DNA from: Haliscomenobacter sp040403615
GTDB lineage: Bacteria > Bacteroidota > Bacteroidia > Chitinophagales > Saprospiraceae
Assembly: GCF_040403615.1 (NCBI RefSeq)
Contig: NZ_JBBAKG010000028.1
Location: forward strand, 9,484 to 73,483
Direction: 5' to 3'
DNA: 64,000 nt
In this document: positions 18,299 to 27,068 of the stretch, piece after piece
How the letters are laid out: every line of letters starts with the position of its first letter
Position numbering within the stretch: position 1 is the stretch's first letter
Translations under genes and position numbers: made by a program
Notes under the pieces: model-generated
Told to the model about the DNA's origin: nothing
The model's input: the letters and a program-made list of their open reading frames with translations, nothing else
Database searches by the model: none

Positions 18299-19534
18299 AT
18301 GAAATCTTATTCCTTGACTGTATTTATTCTCTCTTTTTGCCTATGCGTTTCGAATTTAAAAGGGCAAACGAACGATTTGATTTTTCTCAATGGAGAAACC
18401 CAAGTAGAGATCCCTTTTGAGTATGAAAACAACTTCATTGTCATCAAACTGATGTTCAATGACATTTTTCCGTTAAAGTTTATTTTTGATACCGGAGCGG
18501 AAAACACCATACTGACCAAGCGAGAAATCACCGATCTCTTTCAGATTGACTACCAAAAGCGTTTTACCATTTATGGCGCGGATTTAAGCCAAAACTTGTA
18601 TGCCTACTTGGTAAGGGGCATTACTTTTCGAATTGGCGATTTGAAGGCCAGTCAACGTTCCATCTTGGTGTTGGAAGAAGATTACTTTCAATTTGATGAG
18701 TTTTCGGGGATCGACATTCAAGGCATTCTGGGAGCAGATTTTTTTCGACGTTTTATTGTTAAAATCAACTACTATAAACAAGTCATCACGCTTTACGATC
18801 CGGCAAATTTTCAAATGCCCAAAGGCCGCTACACAGAAGCCCCTTTAGAAATGCACCGCAGCAAGCCTTACCTGGTAACCCCAGTAAAATTAAGCAGCGA
18901 AACGACCGTTCAAACCAAATTACTGATGGATACCGGTGCCAGTATTGCATTGTTGTTGTATACGGATACTCACCCCCAGCTAAAGGTTCCCGAAAAAGTA
19001 ATTCGGAGTGTATTGGGCCGTGGCCTGGGCGGAGTGATTTATGGATATTTAGGGCGAGTTAGAAACCTGGATTTTTTCGGTAATTCCTTTAACGATGTAC
19101 TGACCAGTTATCAAGAGCTTCCGATTATTGAAGACAGTACGTACATGAATGAACGCAATGGAATCATTGGCAATCAATTGTTGGATCGTTTCAATATCAT
19201 TATCGATTACGTCAAAAATCGCGCCTATTTTCAACCCAATCCCAATTTTAAAAAGAAGTTTGAATTTGACCGAAGCGGTTTGTTTGTGACTGCATCCGGC
19301 CCTAATTTGACCAAGTTTATGATCTTTGATGTGGTGCCGCTTAGTCCTGCTGCGAAGGCAGGGATCGAGAATGGAGATGAGATTCGAGCCATCAATGGAG
19401 TGCCATCCAGTTTTCTAAAATTGCAAGATCTGATGTATAAATTCAGAGGGAAAGCAGGGAAAAAGGTAATTTTAACGATCATCCGCAATGGGGAAAAACT
19501 CAAAAAAGAATTCAAATTGGAAGATATGATTTAG
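18299..19534 (+). CDS. two-lobed retropepsin-like aspartyl protease with C-terminal PDZ domain
   Basis: 411-residue exported protein. The signal peptide is MKSYSLTVFILSFCLCVSNLKGQ. Two aspartyl-protease lobes each carry a catalytic-type motif: FDTGAENTIL (about residue 64) and MDTGASIALLL (about residue 211), with GILGADFF and GIIGNQLLDRF as the hydrophobic-hydrophobic-Gly partners. A PDZ domain covers the last ~85 residues (LSPAAKAGIENGDEIRAINGVPS, KVILTIIRNGE). Two DTG motifs in one chain suggest an internal pseudo-dimer, as in pepsin, rather than a homodimeric retropepsin. It is probably periplasmic or surface-exposed. It stands alone on the plus strand and ends at a strong bidirectional terminator. 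Target unknown. Confidence 0.85.
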   Translation: MKSYSLTVFILSFCLCVSNLKGQTNDLIFLNGETQVEIPFEYENNFIVIKLMFNDIFPLKFIFDTGAENTILTKREITDLFQIDYQKRFTIYGADLSQNLYAYLVRGITFRIGDLKASQRSILVLEEDYFQFDEFSGIDIQGILGADFFRRFIVKINYYKQVITLYDPANFQMPKGRYTEAPLEMHRSKPYLVTPVKLSSETTVQTKLLMDTGASIALLLYTDTHPQLKVPEKVIRSVLGRGLGGVIYGYLGRVRNLDFFGNSFNDVLTSYQELPIIEDSTYMNERNGIIGNQLLDRFNIIIDYVKNRAYFQPNPNFKKKFEFDRSGLFVTASGPNLTKFMIFDVVPLSPAAKAGIENGDEIRAINGVPSSFLKLQDLMYKFRGKAGKKVILTIIRNGEKLKKEFKLEDMI

Positions 19535-19548
19535 AGAATTTTCAAATC

Positions 19549-19581
19549 CAGAAAGCAGGTTTGATGTCAACCTGCTTTCTG
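19549..19581. terminator. bidirectional terminator between convergent genes
   Basis: Perfect 13-bp stem (CAGAAAGCAGGTT / AACCTGCTTTCTG) with a 7-base loop. It lies between the protease end at 19534 and the end of the minus-strand gene at 19567, and overlaps the last codons of the latter. Confidence 0.75.
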
Positions 19582-20148
19582 AATCTGTTTCAACCATTTC
19601 CGTCGCCCTTGAATTTGGTAAGTCACTTTTACCTGATTGTCAAAGTATTTTTTGACAATTTCATTGACATCAAATGGTACTTCAATTTTGACTCTGCCTT
19701 CAGGAGCGTCTACACCAATGCGGTGTTTCACGGTATCAACCATACTAAAAACGCCTTCTACTACGGTAAGGACATTGCTGTTTGGCTTGGCTTTGGTCGC
19801 TTTTTTAACTTGTTTTTTACTAATGGATTTGAAGAGCGTTCGCAATTCCTTGGCAACTTCATCAGGAGGATTGCCAGCCAAGGCATGACTCAGCCATTGC
19901 TCAGCCTCCCGAAAAAGTCCACATTCTTTGGCCAAAACGGCTGCACTTTTCAGGATAATGGAACGGGTAGGTTCCATGTCTTTCAAGTCAACGTAAGCCG
20001 AAGCTACCTCTTTTTCTAAAGCGTAAGCTTTTCGATACAGCTCCAAAGAACGATCTTGCTGACCATTATCTTTGGCCAGCCAGGCTTCTTGAGCAAAGAT
20101 GGCCGATTGTCGGTGAACCGAGCGAAGTTGGCGTGCTGTTGTAGTCAT
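19567..20148 (-). CDS. hypothetical cytosolic protein with TPR-like helices
   Basis: 193 residues, no signal peptide. The N-terminal half looks like TPR-type helical pairs (AWLAKDNGQQDRSLELYRKAY, LKSAAVLAKECGLFREAEQW, LSHALAGNPP). A basic linker follows (KKQVKKATKAK), then a small beta-rich end (HRIGVDAPEGRVKIEVPF, VKVTYQIQGRRKWL). I do not recognise the whole protein. Its ATG overlaps the TGA of the upstream gene by four bases (ATGA at 20145-20148), so the two are coupled and probably act together. Confidence 0.65.
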   Translation of the reverse strand: MTTTARQLRSVHRQSAIFAQEAWLAKDNGQQDRSLELYRKAYALEKEVASAYVDLKDMEPTRSIILKSAAVLAKECGLFREAEQWLSHALAGNPPDEVAKELRTLFKSISKKQVKKATKAKPNSNVLTVVEGVFSMVDTVKHRIGVDAPEGRVKIEVPFDVNEIVKKYFDNQVKVTYQIQGRRKWLKQIQKAG

Positions 20149-20684
20149 TTTTGTACAAAGGTTGCTTTAGGCGCTCCAAATTCAGTTACGCAAATATACG
20201 CAGGTAGCCCAGAATGATCTGATCTCGAAGTTTGTGTCTTTTTGACCTTTACTCGTTTGGCTACGGTATTTTTAGTGGTTTCCTTACGAATGCCAGACAC
20301 CTCTAGTCTGGCTATCAAAAAATTCAATTCATCGTCTTCGTCACAGAGGTAGAAGTCAAAACCATTGTTGCCAATGGTTGGTTCCACTGCGCTGCAATTT
20401 TCTATCAAATTGATACTCAACAATACAGCTACACACATTGCGCCATAATCAGTTGTGCGATTTGGTTCTTGATAGGATTTGCGGATGTTCTCTGAAATCT
20501 CCAAAAACCAATCTACTACAAAATTTACTGTAGTTCCATCTGCTTTAGTGGTAACGGGCAAGATCGAACCGGAACCGTGTCCTTGGTCATCAAAACAAAC
20601 CACTGCGGCTTCCAGCATTGCCAGCGCATATCCTTCTGCAAGGGCATTGACGGATTTGATGCTTTCCAAGGTAATTGATTCCAC
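20145..20684 (-). CDS. hypothetical protein, start uncertain
   Basis: About 179 residues; not recognised. The open frame extends up to an ATG at 20783, but both ATG candidates (20783 and 20765) fall inside the hairpin that appears to end ftsZ. I therefore prefer the GTG at 20684, giving a protein that begins VESITLESIKSVNALAEGYALAML; a TTG at 20693 is equally possible. The central part is helical (ESIKSVNALAEGYALAMLEA, MCVAVLLSINLIEN). The C-terminus is basic (NTVAKRVKVKKTQ) and ends in a short strand region (GLPAYICVTEFG). There is no signal peptide. It overlaps the next gene by four bases. Poor start-codon evidence keeps confidence moderate. Confidence 0.5.
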   Translation of the reverse strand: MESITLESIKSVNALAEGYALAMLEAAVVCFDDQGHGSGSILPVTTKADGTTVNFVVDWFLEISENIRKSYQEPNRTTDYGAMCVAVLLSINLIENCSAVEPTIGNNGFDFYLCDEDDELNFLIARLEVSGIRKETTKNTVAKRVKVKKTQTSRSDHSGLPAYICVTEFGAPKATFVQK

Positions 20685-20754
20685 TCTATGCAAAATTCTG
20701 GTTAAAGTTAGACCAAATCCCAATATGAAACAAGAGCGTATGGGCTTCAAATAC

Positions 20755-20787
20755 AAAAGTGCCATAGAGAAACCCCTTGGCACTTTT
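20755..20787. terminator. terminator after ftsZ (end of dcw operon)
   Basis: AAAAGTGCCA and its exact complement TGGCACTTTT with a 13-base loop, 28 bp after the ftsZ stop. On the minus strand the stem is followed by TTTTG, so termination may be partial. Confidence 0.6.
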
Positions 20788-20814
20788 ATACATACGCTTG
20801 AATGAAGCAGAAAA

Positions 20815-22281
20815 TCAATCTACCCGATCATCCAAAAATGAATTTCTTTCTGAGATGTCCAACTCTTCATCATCGCTGATTGTCCAACGAGAAAATGCTT
20901 GTTCATTGGCCGCGGGTACATCATCCAGGTGAATGCCGCGACGCATGTACGCTGGTTCGCTCTCCATGTTGTTGACCATCTGCGGGTTGTTCAACTTTTG
21001 AGGATTGATTTCGCTGCGCATGCGCTCTTTGCGGCGTTGTTCCATTTCCTGGCGGCGGCGGCGCTCTTCTTCCATCCGGTCGTTTTCTTCCTTTACAAAA
21101 GGCTCGTCGTAGCCGTGCTTATTGCCGCGTTGGTATTTTTCAATGGTAGACCGGATATTGTCAAACTCCACCGTATTGGGGCTTTTGCCATGATCTGGTT
21201 CGGACTGGGTAATTTCTTTCAAACCAAAGCGGGTTGTGCCGTCTTTCTTTTGGCGCACATCGTCATCATCCAGAGCTACCTTGATTTTTTGGTCTTTGGC
21301 TGCGGGAATCACCTCGTCTACAGTTGGCGCATTGAAACCCGTGGCAATGATCGTAACGCTGAGTTTATCCCCCAGGCGTTCGTCAAAGCAATTTCCCCAG
21401 ATCAAGTCCGTTCCATAACCTGCCTCTTCTTGCACAAATTCAGTGATCTCGAAGATTTCATCCATGGTCACTTCTTTGCGGCCAGAGGTGATGTTGAGCA
21501 AGATGTGGCGGGCACCCCGGATGTCGTTTTCTTCCAATAATGGAGAGTGCAGGGCTTCATCTACAGCCCGGCGCGCGCGGTCGTCTCCTTCCGCACTGGC
21601 CGTACCCATGATGGCCATGCCGCTGTTGGACATAACGGTGCGTACGTCTTCAAAGTCCACGTTGACATAACCAGGAACGGTGATGATTTCGGCGATTCCT
21701 TTTGCGGCAGTGGTCAGGATATTGTCGGCTTTGGCAAATGCATCCGAAACCGACAGGTTTCCGTAGATCTGGCGCAATTTATCATTGGAAATGATAATGA
21801 TCGTATCTACGTTTTTGCGCAGTTCAGACAAGCCTTCTACTCCTTGAACTACCCGCCGGCGGCCTTCAAAATTGAAAGGCAGGGTCACAATACCGACGGT
21901 AAGAATGCCCATTTCGCGAGCAGTTTTGGCAATAATGGGTGCAGCACCAGTACCGGTACCTCCACCCATACCTGCGGTAACAAACAACATTTTGCAGTTG
22001 CTGCCGAGGTATTTGCAAACCTCATCGATTGAGCTTTCGCAAGCCTCTTTACCCCTGGCAGGATGAGAACCTGCGCCTAGCCCCTCGGTACCCAACGGGA
22101 TTTGAATCGGAACCGGACTTGCTTCCATCGCTTGAACATCGGTGTTGCAGATCGCAAAATCTACACCAACGATGCCCTGCTTAAACATGTGGGTAACTGC
22201 ATTGCTGCCGCCACCACCGACGCCCAACACCTTGATGATGGAGCCTTTATTTTTTGGCATATCGAAAAGCATACCTTGCAT
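20815..22281 (-). CDS. ftsZ: cell division GTPase FtsZ
   Basis: 488-residue tubulin homologue that polymerises into the Z-ring at midcell. Visible are the N-terminal nucleotide loop GVGGGGSNAV (about 20-29), the tubulin signature GGGTGTG (106-112), and the catalytic T7 loop NVDFEDVR (207-214). A long charged, Arg/Glu-rich linker (EENDRMEEERRRRQEMEQRR) leads to a C-terminal segment ending RNSFLDDRVD. The linker and the SFL-D-VD ending fit Bacteroidota FtsZ. ATGs at 22281, 22272 and 22260 are all possible; the first is 11 bp after ftsA. It is the last gene of the dcw cluster and is followed by a hairpin terminator. Confidence 0.98.
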   Translation of the reverse strand: MQGMLFDMPKNKGSIIKVLGVGGGGSNAVTHMFKQGIVGVDFAICNTDVQAMEASPVPIQIPLGTEGLGAGSHPARGKEACESSIDEVCKYLGSNCKMLFVTAGMGGGTGTGAAPIIAKTAREMGILTVGIVTLPFNFEGRRRVVQGVEGLSELRKNVDTIIIISNDKLRQIYGNLSVSDAFAKADNILTTAAKGIAEIITVPGYVNVDFEDVRTVMSNSGMAIMGTASAEGDDRARRAVDEALHSPLLEENDIRGARHILLNITSGRKEVTMDEIFEITEFVQEEAGYGTDLIWGNCFDERLGDKLSVTIIATGFNAPTVDEVIPAAKDQKIKVALDDDDVRQKKDGTTRFGLKEITQSEPDHGKSPNTVEFDNIRSTIEKYQRGNKHGYDEPFVKEENDRMEEERRRRQEMEQRRKERMRSEINPQKLNNPQMVNNMESEPAYMRRGIHLDDVPAANEQAFSRWTISDDEELDISERNSFLDDRVD

Positions 22282-22292
22282 TTTTTAGGGTG

Positions 22293-23657
22293 TTATAAAT
22301 CCGCGTCCGGTTCTGCTTCGAACCATTCTTTGGTTTTTTTGAATAGGCTATCGATCCAGCGTCCGCCAGATGCTGTGCGGGAATCTTCTTCATCTTCCAG
22401 GCTTACCACTTTCGGCTTGCTGATGTTCTCTTTGGTTGCTGGAGCTTCTTCTTCTTCCAATTCAGCGGGAACATTGAAGCGGCCTTTTTCGCGGTCTTCG
22501 ATTCCGCGCATCAACAACCCAATTGCCGTAGCATAAATCGGGCTGCTCAATTGTTCGGTATATCCATGAGCCAAGGGTTCGATGGGCAATCCTATGCGGG
22601 TGGGCAATCCGGTGTGGTACTCCGACAATTTGTCAATATGACTCAATAGCGCGCCACCACCCGTAAGAACGATCCCTGCAATCAGTTTGCGCTCATAGCC
22701 AGATCGGCGGATTTCCCATACTACGTAATCGAGAATTTCTTCTACCCGTGCCTGAATGATGCGGGCAAGGTTTTTCTCAGAAATTTCTTTGTGGTCACGT
22801 CCCCGTACACCTGGGATGGTGATAATTCTGTTGTCAAAAACCTCATCTGCCAGCGCCGAACCGAACTTTACTTTCAGTTTTTCCGCTTGCTGAGGCATTA
22901 CAGTACAGCCTTCTTTGATGTCTTTGGTGATTACGTTTCCACCAAAAGGAATCACAGCAGTATGGCGAATAATTCCATCCTGGAAAATGGTAATGTCGGT
23001 TGTACCACCACCAATATCTACCAACGCTACTCCGGCTTCTCTTTCTTCTTCATTGAGAACGGACATAGCCGAAGCAATGGGTTCCAACGTCATGTTGGCT
23101 ACTCGCAATCCAGATTTCTCTACACAACGGTAAAGATTGTTGGAGGCTGCGATTTGGCCGGTAATGATGTGAAAATTGGCTTCCAAACGTACCCCAGACA
23201 TCCCGATTGGGTCCAGGATGCCCTGTTCGTTATCGACCGCATATTCTTGCGGAATCACGTGAATGATCTTATCTCCAGGAGGCAATACCAGCTTATACAT
23301 ATCCCCAATCAGGCGATCAATGTCTTCTTGGCTGATCTCCACGATATTGCTGTCCCGCATGAGAATTCCTCGATGCTGGAGGCTTTTGATGTGTTGACCA
23401 GCGATGCCAACATGTACCCAATCGAAATTGGCGTTGACGCCACGTTTGGCAGCGATTACGGCTTCAGAAATGGCATTGACTGTTTTTTCAATATTGGAAA
23501 CGACCCCGCGCAAAACGCCTTCCGAGTTTACTTTTCCAACACCTAAAATTTCCAACTTTCCATGCTGATTTTTACGTCCCGCGATGGCACATACTTTGGT
23601 TGTGCCGATGTCTACGGCCACCACGACGTCTGATTTGCGAGCATTTGTTTCCATCAT
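22293..23657 (-). CDS. ftsA: cell division protein FtsA
   Basis: 454-residue actin-like ATPase that tethers FtsZ to the membrane and recruits later division proteins. The phosphate-1 motif VAVDIGTTKVCAIAGRK is near the N-terminus. The SHS2/1C subdomain follows (DSNIVEISQEDIDRLIGDM), then a phosphate-2/adenosine region (GVALVDIGGGTTDITIF, AGIVLTGGGALL). The C-terminal WIDSLFKKTKEWFE is an amphipathic helix suited to membrane binding, after a variable acidic linker. Two consecutive ATGs (23657, 23654) open the gene. A 129-bp gap precedes it, larger than most in this cluster, so an extra promoter is possible, though I see no clear one. Confidence 0.97.
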   Translation of the reverse strand: MMETNARKSDVVVAVDIGTTKVCAIAGRKNQHGKLEILGVGKVNSEGVLRGVVSNIEKTVNAISEAVIAAKRGVNANFDWVHVGIAGQHIKSLQHRGILMRDSNIVEISQEDIDRLIGDMYKLVLPPGDKIIHVIPQEYAVDNEQGILDPIGMSGVRLEANFHIITGQIAASNNLYRCVEKSGLRVANMTLEPIASAMSVLNEEEREAGVALVDIGGGTTDITIFQDGIIRHTAVIPFGGNVITKDIKEGCTVMPQQAEKLKVKFGSALADEVFDNRIITIPGVRGRDHKEISEKNLARIIQARVEEILDYVVWEIRRSGYERKLIAGIVLTGGGALLSHIDKLSEYHTGLPTRIGLPIEPLAHGYTEQLSSPIYATAIGLLMRGIEDREKGRFNVPAELEEEEAPATKENISKPKVVSLEDEEDSRTASGGRWIDSLFKKTKEWFEAEPDADL

Positions 23658-23786
23658 GAATGTTCAATTTGGCCTTTTCCACCACAAAAGGGAATATAGG
23701 CAGTTATTTCGGAAAGCTGGTTGTTTTTGTTAGTATCAGTTAGTTAGCTGCAATCCTGCTTCCGTATAATGGGATTTAAAATGTTG

Positions 23787-24575
23787 TTATTTACATATCA
23801 CTTGTCCGCGAAAGCGAACGTCAATGCTGCGGTATTTTCGCCATCCTTCGTAGGGCATGGCTTCACGGTAAAAGATTTTCAGGTTCTGGATTTTGTCCTG
23901 AGCGTCTTCATACTTTCCAAACACTATCTTTTGATCGCCAATCAAAGGCGCCAATATGAAATCGCCATTGCTACTCACAAAAATTTGACCAATCATTGCA
24001 CTCATAAATGGGTCATTGCGCAGGTCTTGGCTGAGCAAGAACAAGTGTCGCAACAGGTGTCTTTTGCGTTGCAAATAGTCCGGTACATAGGCCGGAATTT
24101 TGCCGGTAGCCACTACAACACGAGCGGTGAAATGCTTTGAAAGCGGCATTCTGCGCCCATTTTTATCCAGGTAATAATTCCAACCATCTTTATCGATGAT
24201 CCGAATTACGGGTTCTCTTTGCGTTACACTGACCCGCACCACATCGCGTGCATCGATGTACACATCCGCGTTTTGCACCAGTGGGTCTTTTTCCAATACA
24301 TGCTCCAGGCGGTCAATTTCGACAGTACGCACTGAACGGGATTCAAATTCGTATCCAAAAGCTTTGTGGATCACCTCGCGTACATCTACTGGCTGCATGA
24401 GCAAATCGCCGTTGGGCAGCGGTTTGATGTCCACTTCTACCCCTTTTACTGCCGCGCCTTTGCGGTGGTTCACTGCCGACAGAATGACCATAGCGCCAAT
24501 CAGCAGACCTGCCATCCAGCCCAGGGCTTTCATTTGCTGCCTGGTGATTACGTTTCTATTTGTGGTTTCTGCCAT
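23787..24575 (-). CDS. ftsQ: cell division protein FtsQ/DivIB
   Basis: 262-residue bitopic division protein linking cytoplasmic and periplasmic divisome parts. A short cytoplasmic tail is followed by one membrane helix (about residues 15-33, GWMAGLLIGAMVILSAV). A POTRA-like region follows (VEVDIKPLPNGDLLMQPVDV, VEIDRLEHVLEKDPLVQNAD), then the FtsQ beta domain (VRVSVTQREPVIRIIDKDG, YYLDKNGRRMPLS). Sequence conservation in this family is low; identity rests on topology, these motifs and its position between murC and ftsA. The gap to murC is only 4 bp. Confidence 0.93.
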   Translation of the reverse strand: MAETTNRNVITRQQMKALGWMAGLLIGAMVILSAVNHRKGAAVKGVEVDIKPLPNGDLLMQPVDVREVIHKAFGYEFESRSVRTVEIDRLEHVLEKDPLVQNADVYIDARDVVRVSVTQREPVIRIIDKDGWNYYLDKNGRRMPLSKHFTARVVVATGKIPAYVPDYLQRKRHLLRHLFLLSQDLRNDPFMSAMIGQIFVSSNGDFILAPLIGDQKIVFGKYEDAQDKIQNLKIFYREAMPYEGWRKYRSIDVRFRGQVICK

Positions 24576-24579
24576 TGGT

Positions 24580-25950
24580 TTAGTTATTTGGGTTTTGGGT
24601 ATTCTTTAGCCATTGGCCAATTGGCTCAACTAAGGTATCGATGTCTCCTGCTCCTAGCGTCAGCAATACCCTCGGCTTGTTTTTTTGCAGGGCCGGAAGC
24701 AAATCTGCCTTGCTGATCAACTGAACATTGTGGTTTTTCATCAGTTGGATCAACATATCAGAACTCACTCCAGGTATGGGCAGTTCCCGAGCCGGGTAAA
24801 TTTCCAACAAGTATATTTCGTCCAGTCCATCCAATGCTTCCGCAAAGCCTTCGGCAAAATCGCGGGTACGGCTGAACAAGTGGGGCTGAAAGATCCCGGT
24901 TACTTTTTCACCTGGAAACAATTCCTTTGCAGCACCAATTGCAGCTTTCAATTCAGTTGGGTGGTGGGCGTAATCGTCAAAAAACGCTACTTCTTCATCC
25001 CGATAGATGATTTCGAAACGGCGTTTTACTCCCCGGAATGCTTCCAATCCAGCACGTAAAGCTTCCTCACTCGCGCCCAGTTGCAAGGCAATGGACAGCG
25101 CAACCGTGGCATTCTCCACATTGTGTCGCCCCGGCAATGGCATACGCAAACCAGCAATTGTGCCCTCTGGGCTGGTATAATCAAAAACAAAGTAACCTTT
25201 CTCTACCCTGATGTTGTGTGCCTGGTAATCACCACCTTCTACCCCAAAACTGCGGTAAGGCGTGCTGGCATCAAATTGATGCGTTAAGTTGTGTTGCAGC
25301 CAAAGCGTGCCACCAGGTTTGAGCTGCTTGGCAAATGCTTTGAATCCGGTTTCCAACAGGGTTTCAGCATCGCCATAAATGTCCAGGTGATCTGCATCCA
25401 TCGACATGATGGAGGCAATATCTGGATGCAAGTGCAAAAAGGAACGGTCAAATTCATCAGCTTCAACAACCATCCATTCGCTGCTGCCCAATACGTAATT
25501 GGATTCGAAATTGCGGGCAATTCCGCCCAAAAACGCGGTACAATCTATGCCTGTACTGTGCAATAAATGCGCAGTGAGAGAGGAGGTAGTGGTTTTGCCA
25601 TGTGTCCCGGCGATGGCCACAGTTTTCATTCCTCTGCTCAGGATACCCAATACTTCTGCCCGTTTTTTGATCGGGAATCCATTGGATAAAAAATACTGGT
25701 ATTCAGCATGGCTGGTCGGAACGGCGGGTGTATACACCACCAAATCCACCCCAACCGGGATTTTGCTCAAGTCTTCTTCGTAATGAACCTGCATGCCTTC
25801 GGCTTCCAACGCGCGGGTCAATTCTGTTGAAGTACGGTCGTAACCGTGCACTTCAACACCGCGTTGGAGGAAATAGCGGGCAATGGCACTCATGCCAATT
25901 CCGCCGATTCCGATGAAGTAAATCTTCTTGATGTCTTGAAGGTCAAGCAT
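24580..25950 (-). CDS. murC: UDP-N-acetylmuramate-L-alanine ligase MurC
   Basis: 456-residue cytosolic Mur ligase that adds L-Ala to UDP-MurNAc using ATP. The N-terminal UDP-binding Rossmann motif is GIGGIGMSAIARYFL, the ATP loop AGTHGKTTTSSLTAHLL, and the central domain includes VVEADEFDRSFLHLHPDIA and MDADHLDIYG. The C-terminal domain has FDDYAHHPTELKAAI and FQPHLFSRTRDF. Length and motif order are normal. It starts 2 bp after the murG stop and runs into ftsQ, so it is in the same transcript. Confidence 0.97.
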   Translation of the reverse strand: MLDLQDIKKIYFIGIGGIGMSAIARYFLQRGVEVHGYDRTSTELTRALEAEGMQVHYEEDLSKIPVGVDLVVYTPAVPTSHAEYQYFLSNGFPIKKRAEVLGILSRGMKTVAIAGTHGKTTTSSLTAHLLHSTGIDCTAFLGGIARNFESNYVLGSSEWMVVEADEFDRSFLHLHPDIASIMSMDADHLDIYGDAETLLETGFKAFAKQLKPGGTLWLQHNLTHQFDASTPYRSFGVEGGDYQAHNIRVEKGYFVFDYTSPEGTIAGLRMPLPGRHNVENATVALSIALQLGASEEALRAGLEAFRGVKRRFEIIYRDEEVAFFDDYAHHPTELKAAIGAAKELFPGEKVTGIFQPHLFSRTRDFAEGFAEALDGLDEIYLLEIYPARELPIPGVSSDMLIQLMKNHNVQLISKADLLPALQKNKPRVLLTLGAGDIDTLVEPIGQWLKNTQNPNN

Positions 25951-25952
25951 AG

Positions 25953-27062
25953 TTAAAATTTGACTAAACCAAGTACTTGTTCCGCAATTTCCTCCGCAGC
26001 GTTGGGTTTGGCCAACGCCAGGATATTTTGGGCAAGGGTATTTCGTTTTGTTTCGTTTTGCAATAATTCAAGCGCTTGAAGCAACAACTGGCTCACAGTT
26101 TCGCCATTGGCTACCATGATGGCTGCGTTTTTATTCACCAGCGCTTGGGCATTTTTGGTTTGGTGGTCTTCGGCCACAAAAGGCGAAGGCACCAAAATTG
26201 CTGGTTTCCCTACCAAGCAAAGCTCCGAAATGGTCAAGGCTCCTGCTCTGGAACATACTACATCGGCTGCGGCATAAGCCAAATCCATCCGATCAATGAA
26301 TGCCGAAAGCTTGACGTTGCCCAACTGCGCCGTTGCACAATTTTGGTATTTCTCGTAATGGCTGCCTCCACATTGCCACAATACCTGGATGTTTCCATTT
26401 GCTTGGCAAAACGCGGTGTTCTGTGCCATTGCTTCGTTGATCGATAGCGCCCCGAGGCTGCCTCCAAAAATGAGCAAAGTGGGCAAATCGGCATTCAAAC
26501 CAAAATGTAAGCGCGAAGCTACAGGGTCGCTTGCTTGGGCAACGGCCCGGCGAACTGGATTTCCAGTCAACACAATTTTTTCGGCTGGAAAAAACTTTTC
26601 CATCCCGGCGTAAGCCACACAGACCTTTTGCACCTTTTTACTCAGCAGTTTGTTGGTTACCCCTGCATAAGAATTTTGTTCCTGAATCAAGGCAGGTATT
26701 CCAAAGCGGGTAGCAATCTCCAGCAACGGGCCACTTGCATATCCCCCTACCCCAACTGCAACCTGCGGCTTAAATTTCCGTATTATTGTGCGTGCTTTCA
26801 ACAAACTGTAGACCAGTTTTACCGGAAAAAGAAGATTGCGAAGTGACAAAGAGCGCTGGAACCCACTGATCCACAAGCCTTCAATCGGGTACCCGGCTTT
26901 TGGTACCTTCTCCATCTCAATCTTCCCCTGAGCACCCACAAAGAGAATCTCGACCCCAGGCACTTTTGCCTTGATCGCATCGGCAATGGCGATAGCTGGG
27001 AAAACGTGTCCTCCCGTGCCGCCGCCGCTGATGATGATTCTTGGTGCTTCTGTATTGCTCAT
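25953..27062 (-). CDS. murG: lipid II synthase MurG (UDP-GlcNAc:lipid I GlcNAc transferase)
   Basis: 369-residue GT28 glycosyltransferase at the inner face of the membrane that turns lipid I into lipid II. The first glycine-rich loop is ISGGGTGGHVFPAIAIADAI. Others are GVGGYASGPLL, the UDP-site region LLIFGGSLGALSINEA, and RAGALTISELCLVGKPAILVPSP, which includes the family's UDP-GlcNAc-binding Glu. It lies 6 bp after ftsW and 2 bp before murC in the dcw operon. Confidence 0.97.
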   Translation of the reverse strand: MSNTEAPRIIISGGGTGGHVFPAIAIADAIKAKVPGVEILFVGAQGKIEMEKVPKAGYPIEGLWISGFQRSLSLRNLLFPVKLVYSLLKARTIIRKFKPQVAVGVGGYASGPLLEIATRFGIPALIQEQNSYAGVTNKLLSKKVQKVCVAYAGMEKFFPAEKIVLTGNPVRRAVAQASDPVASRLHFGLNADLPTLLIFGGSLGALSINEAMAQNTAFCQANGNIQVLWQCGGSHYEKYQNCATAQLGNVKLSAFIDRMDLAYAAADVVCSRAGALTISELCLVGKPAILVPSPFVAEDHQTKNAQALVNKNAAIMVANGETVSQLLLQALELLQNETKRNTLAQNILALAKPNAAEEIAEQVLGLVKF

Positions 27063-27068
27063 TTTCGT

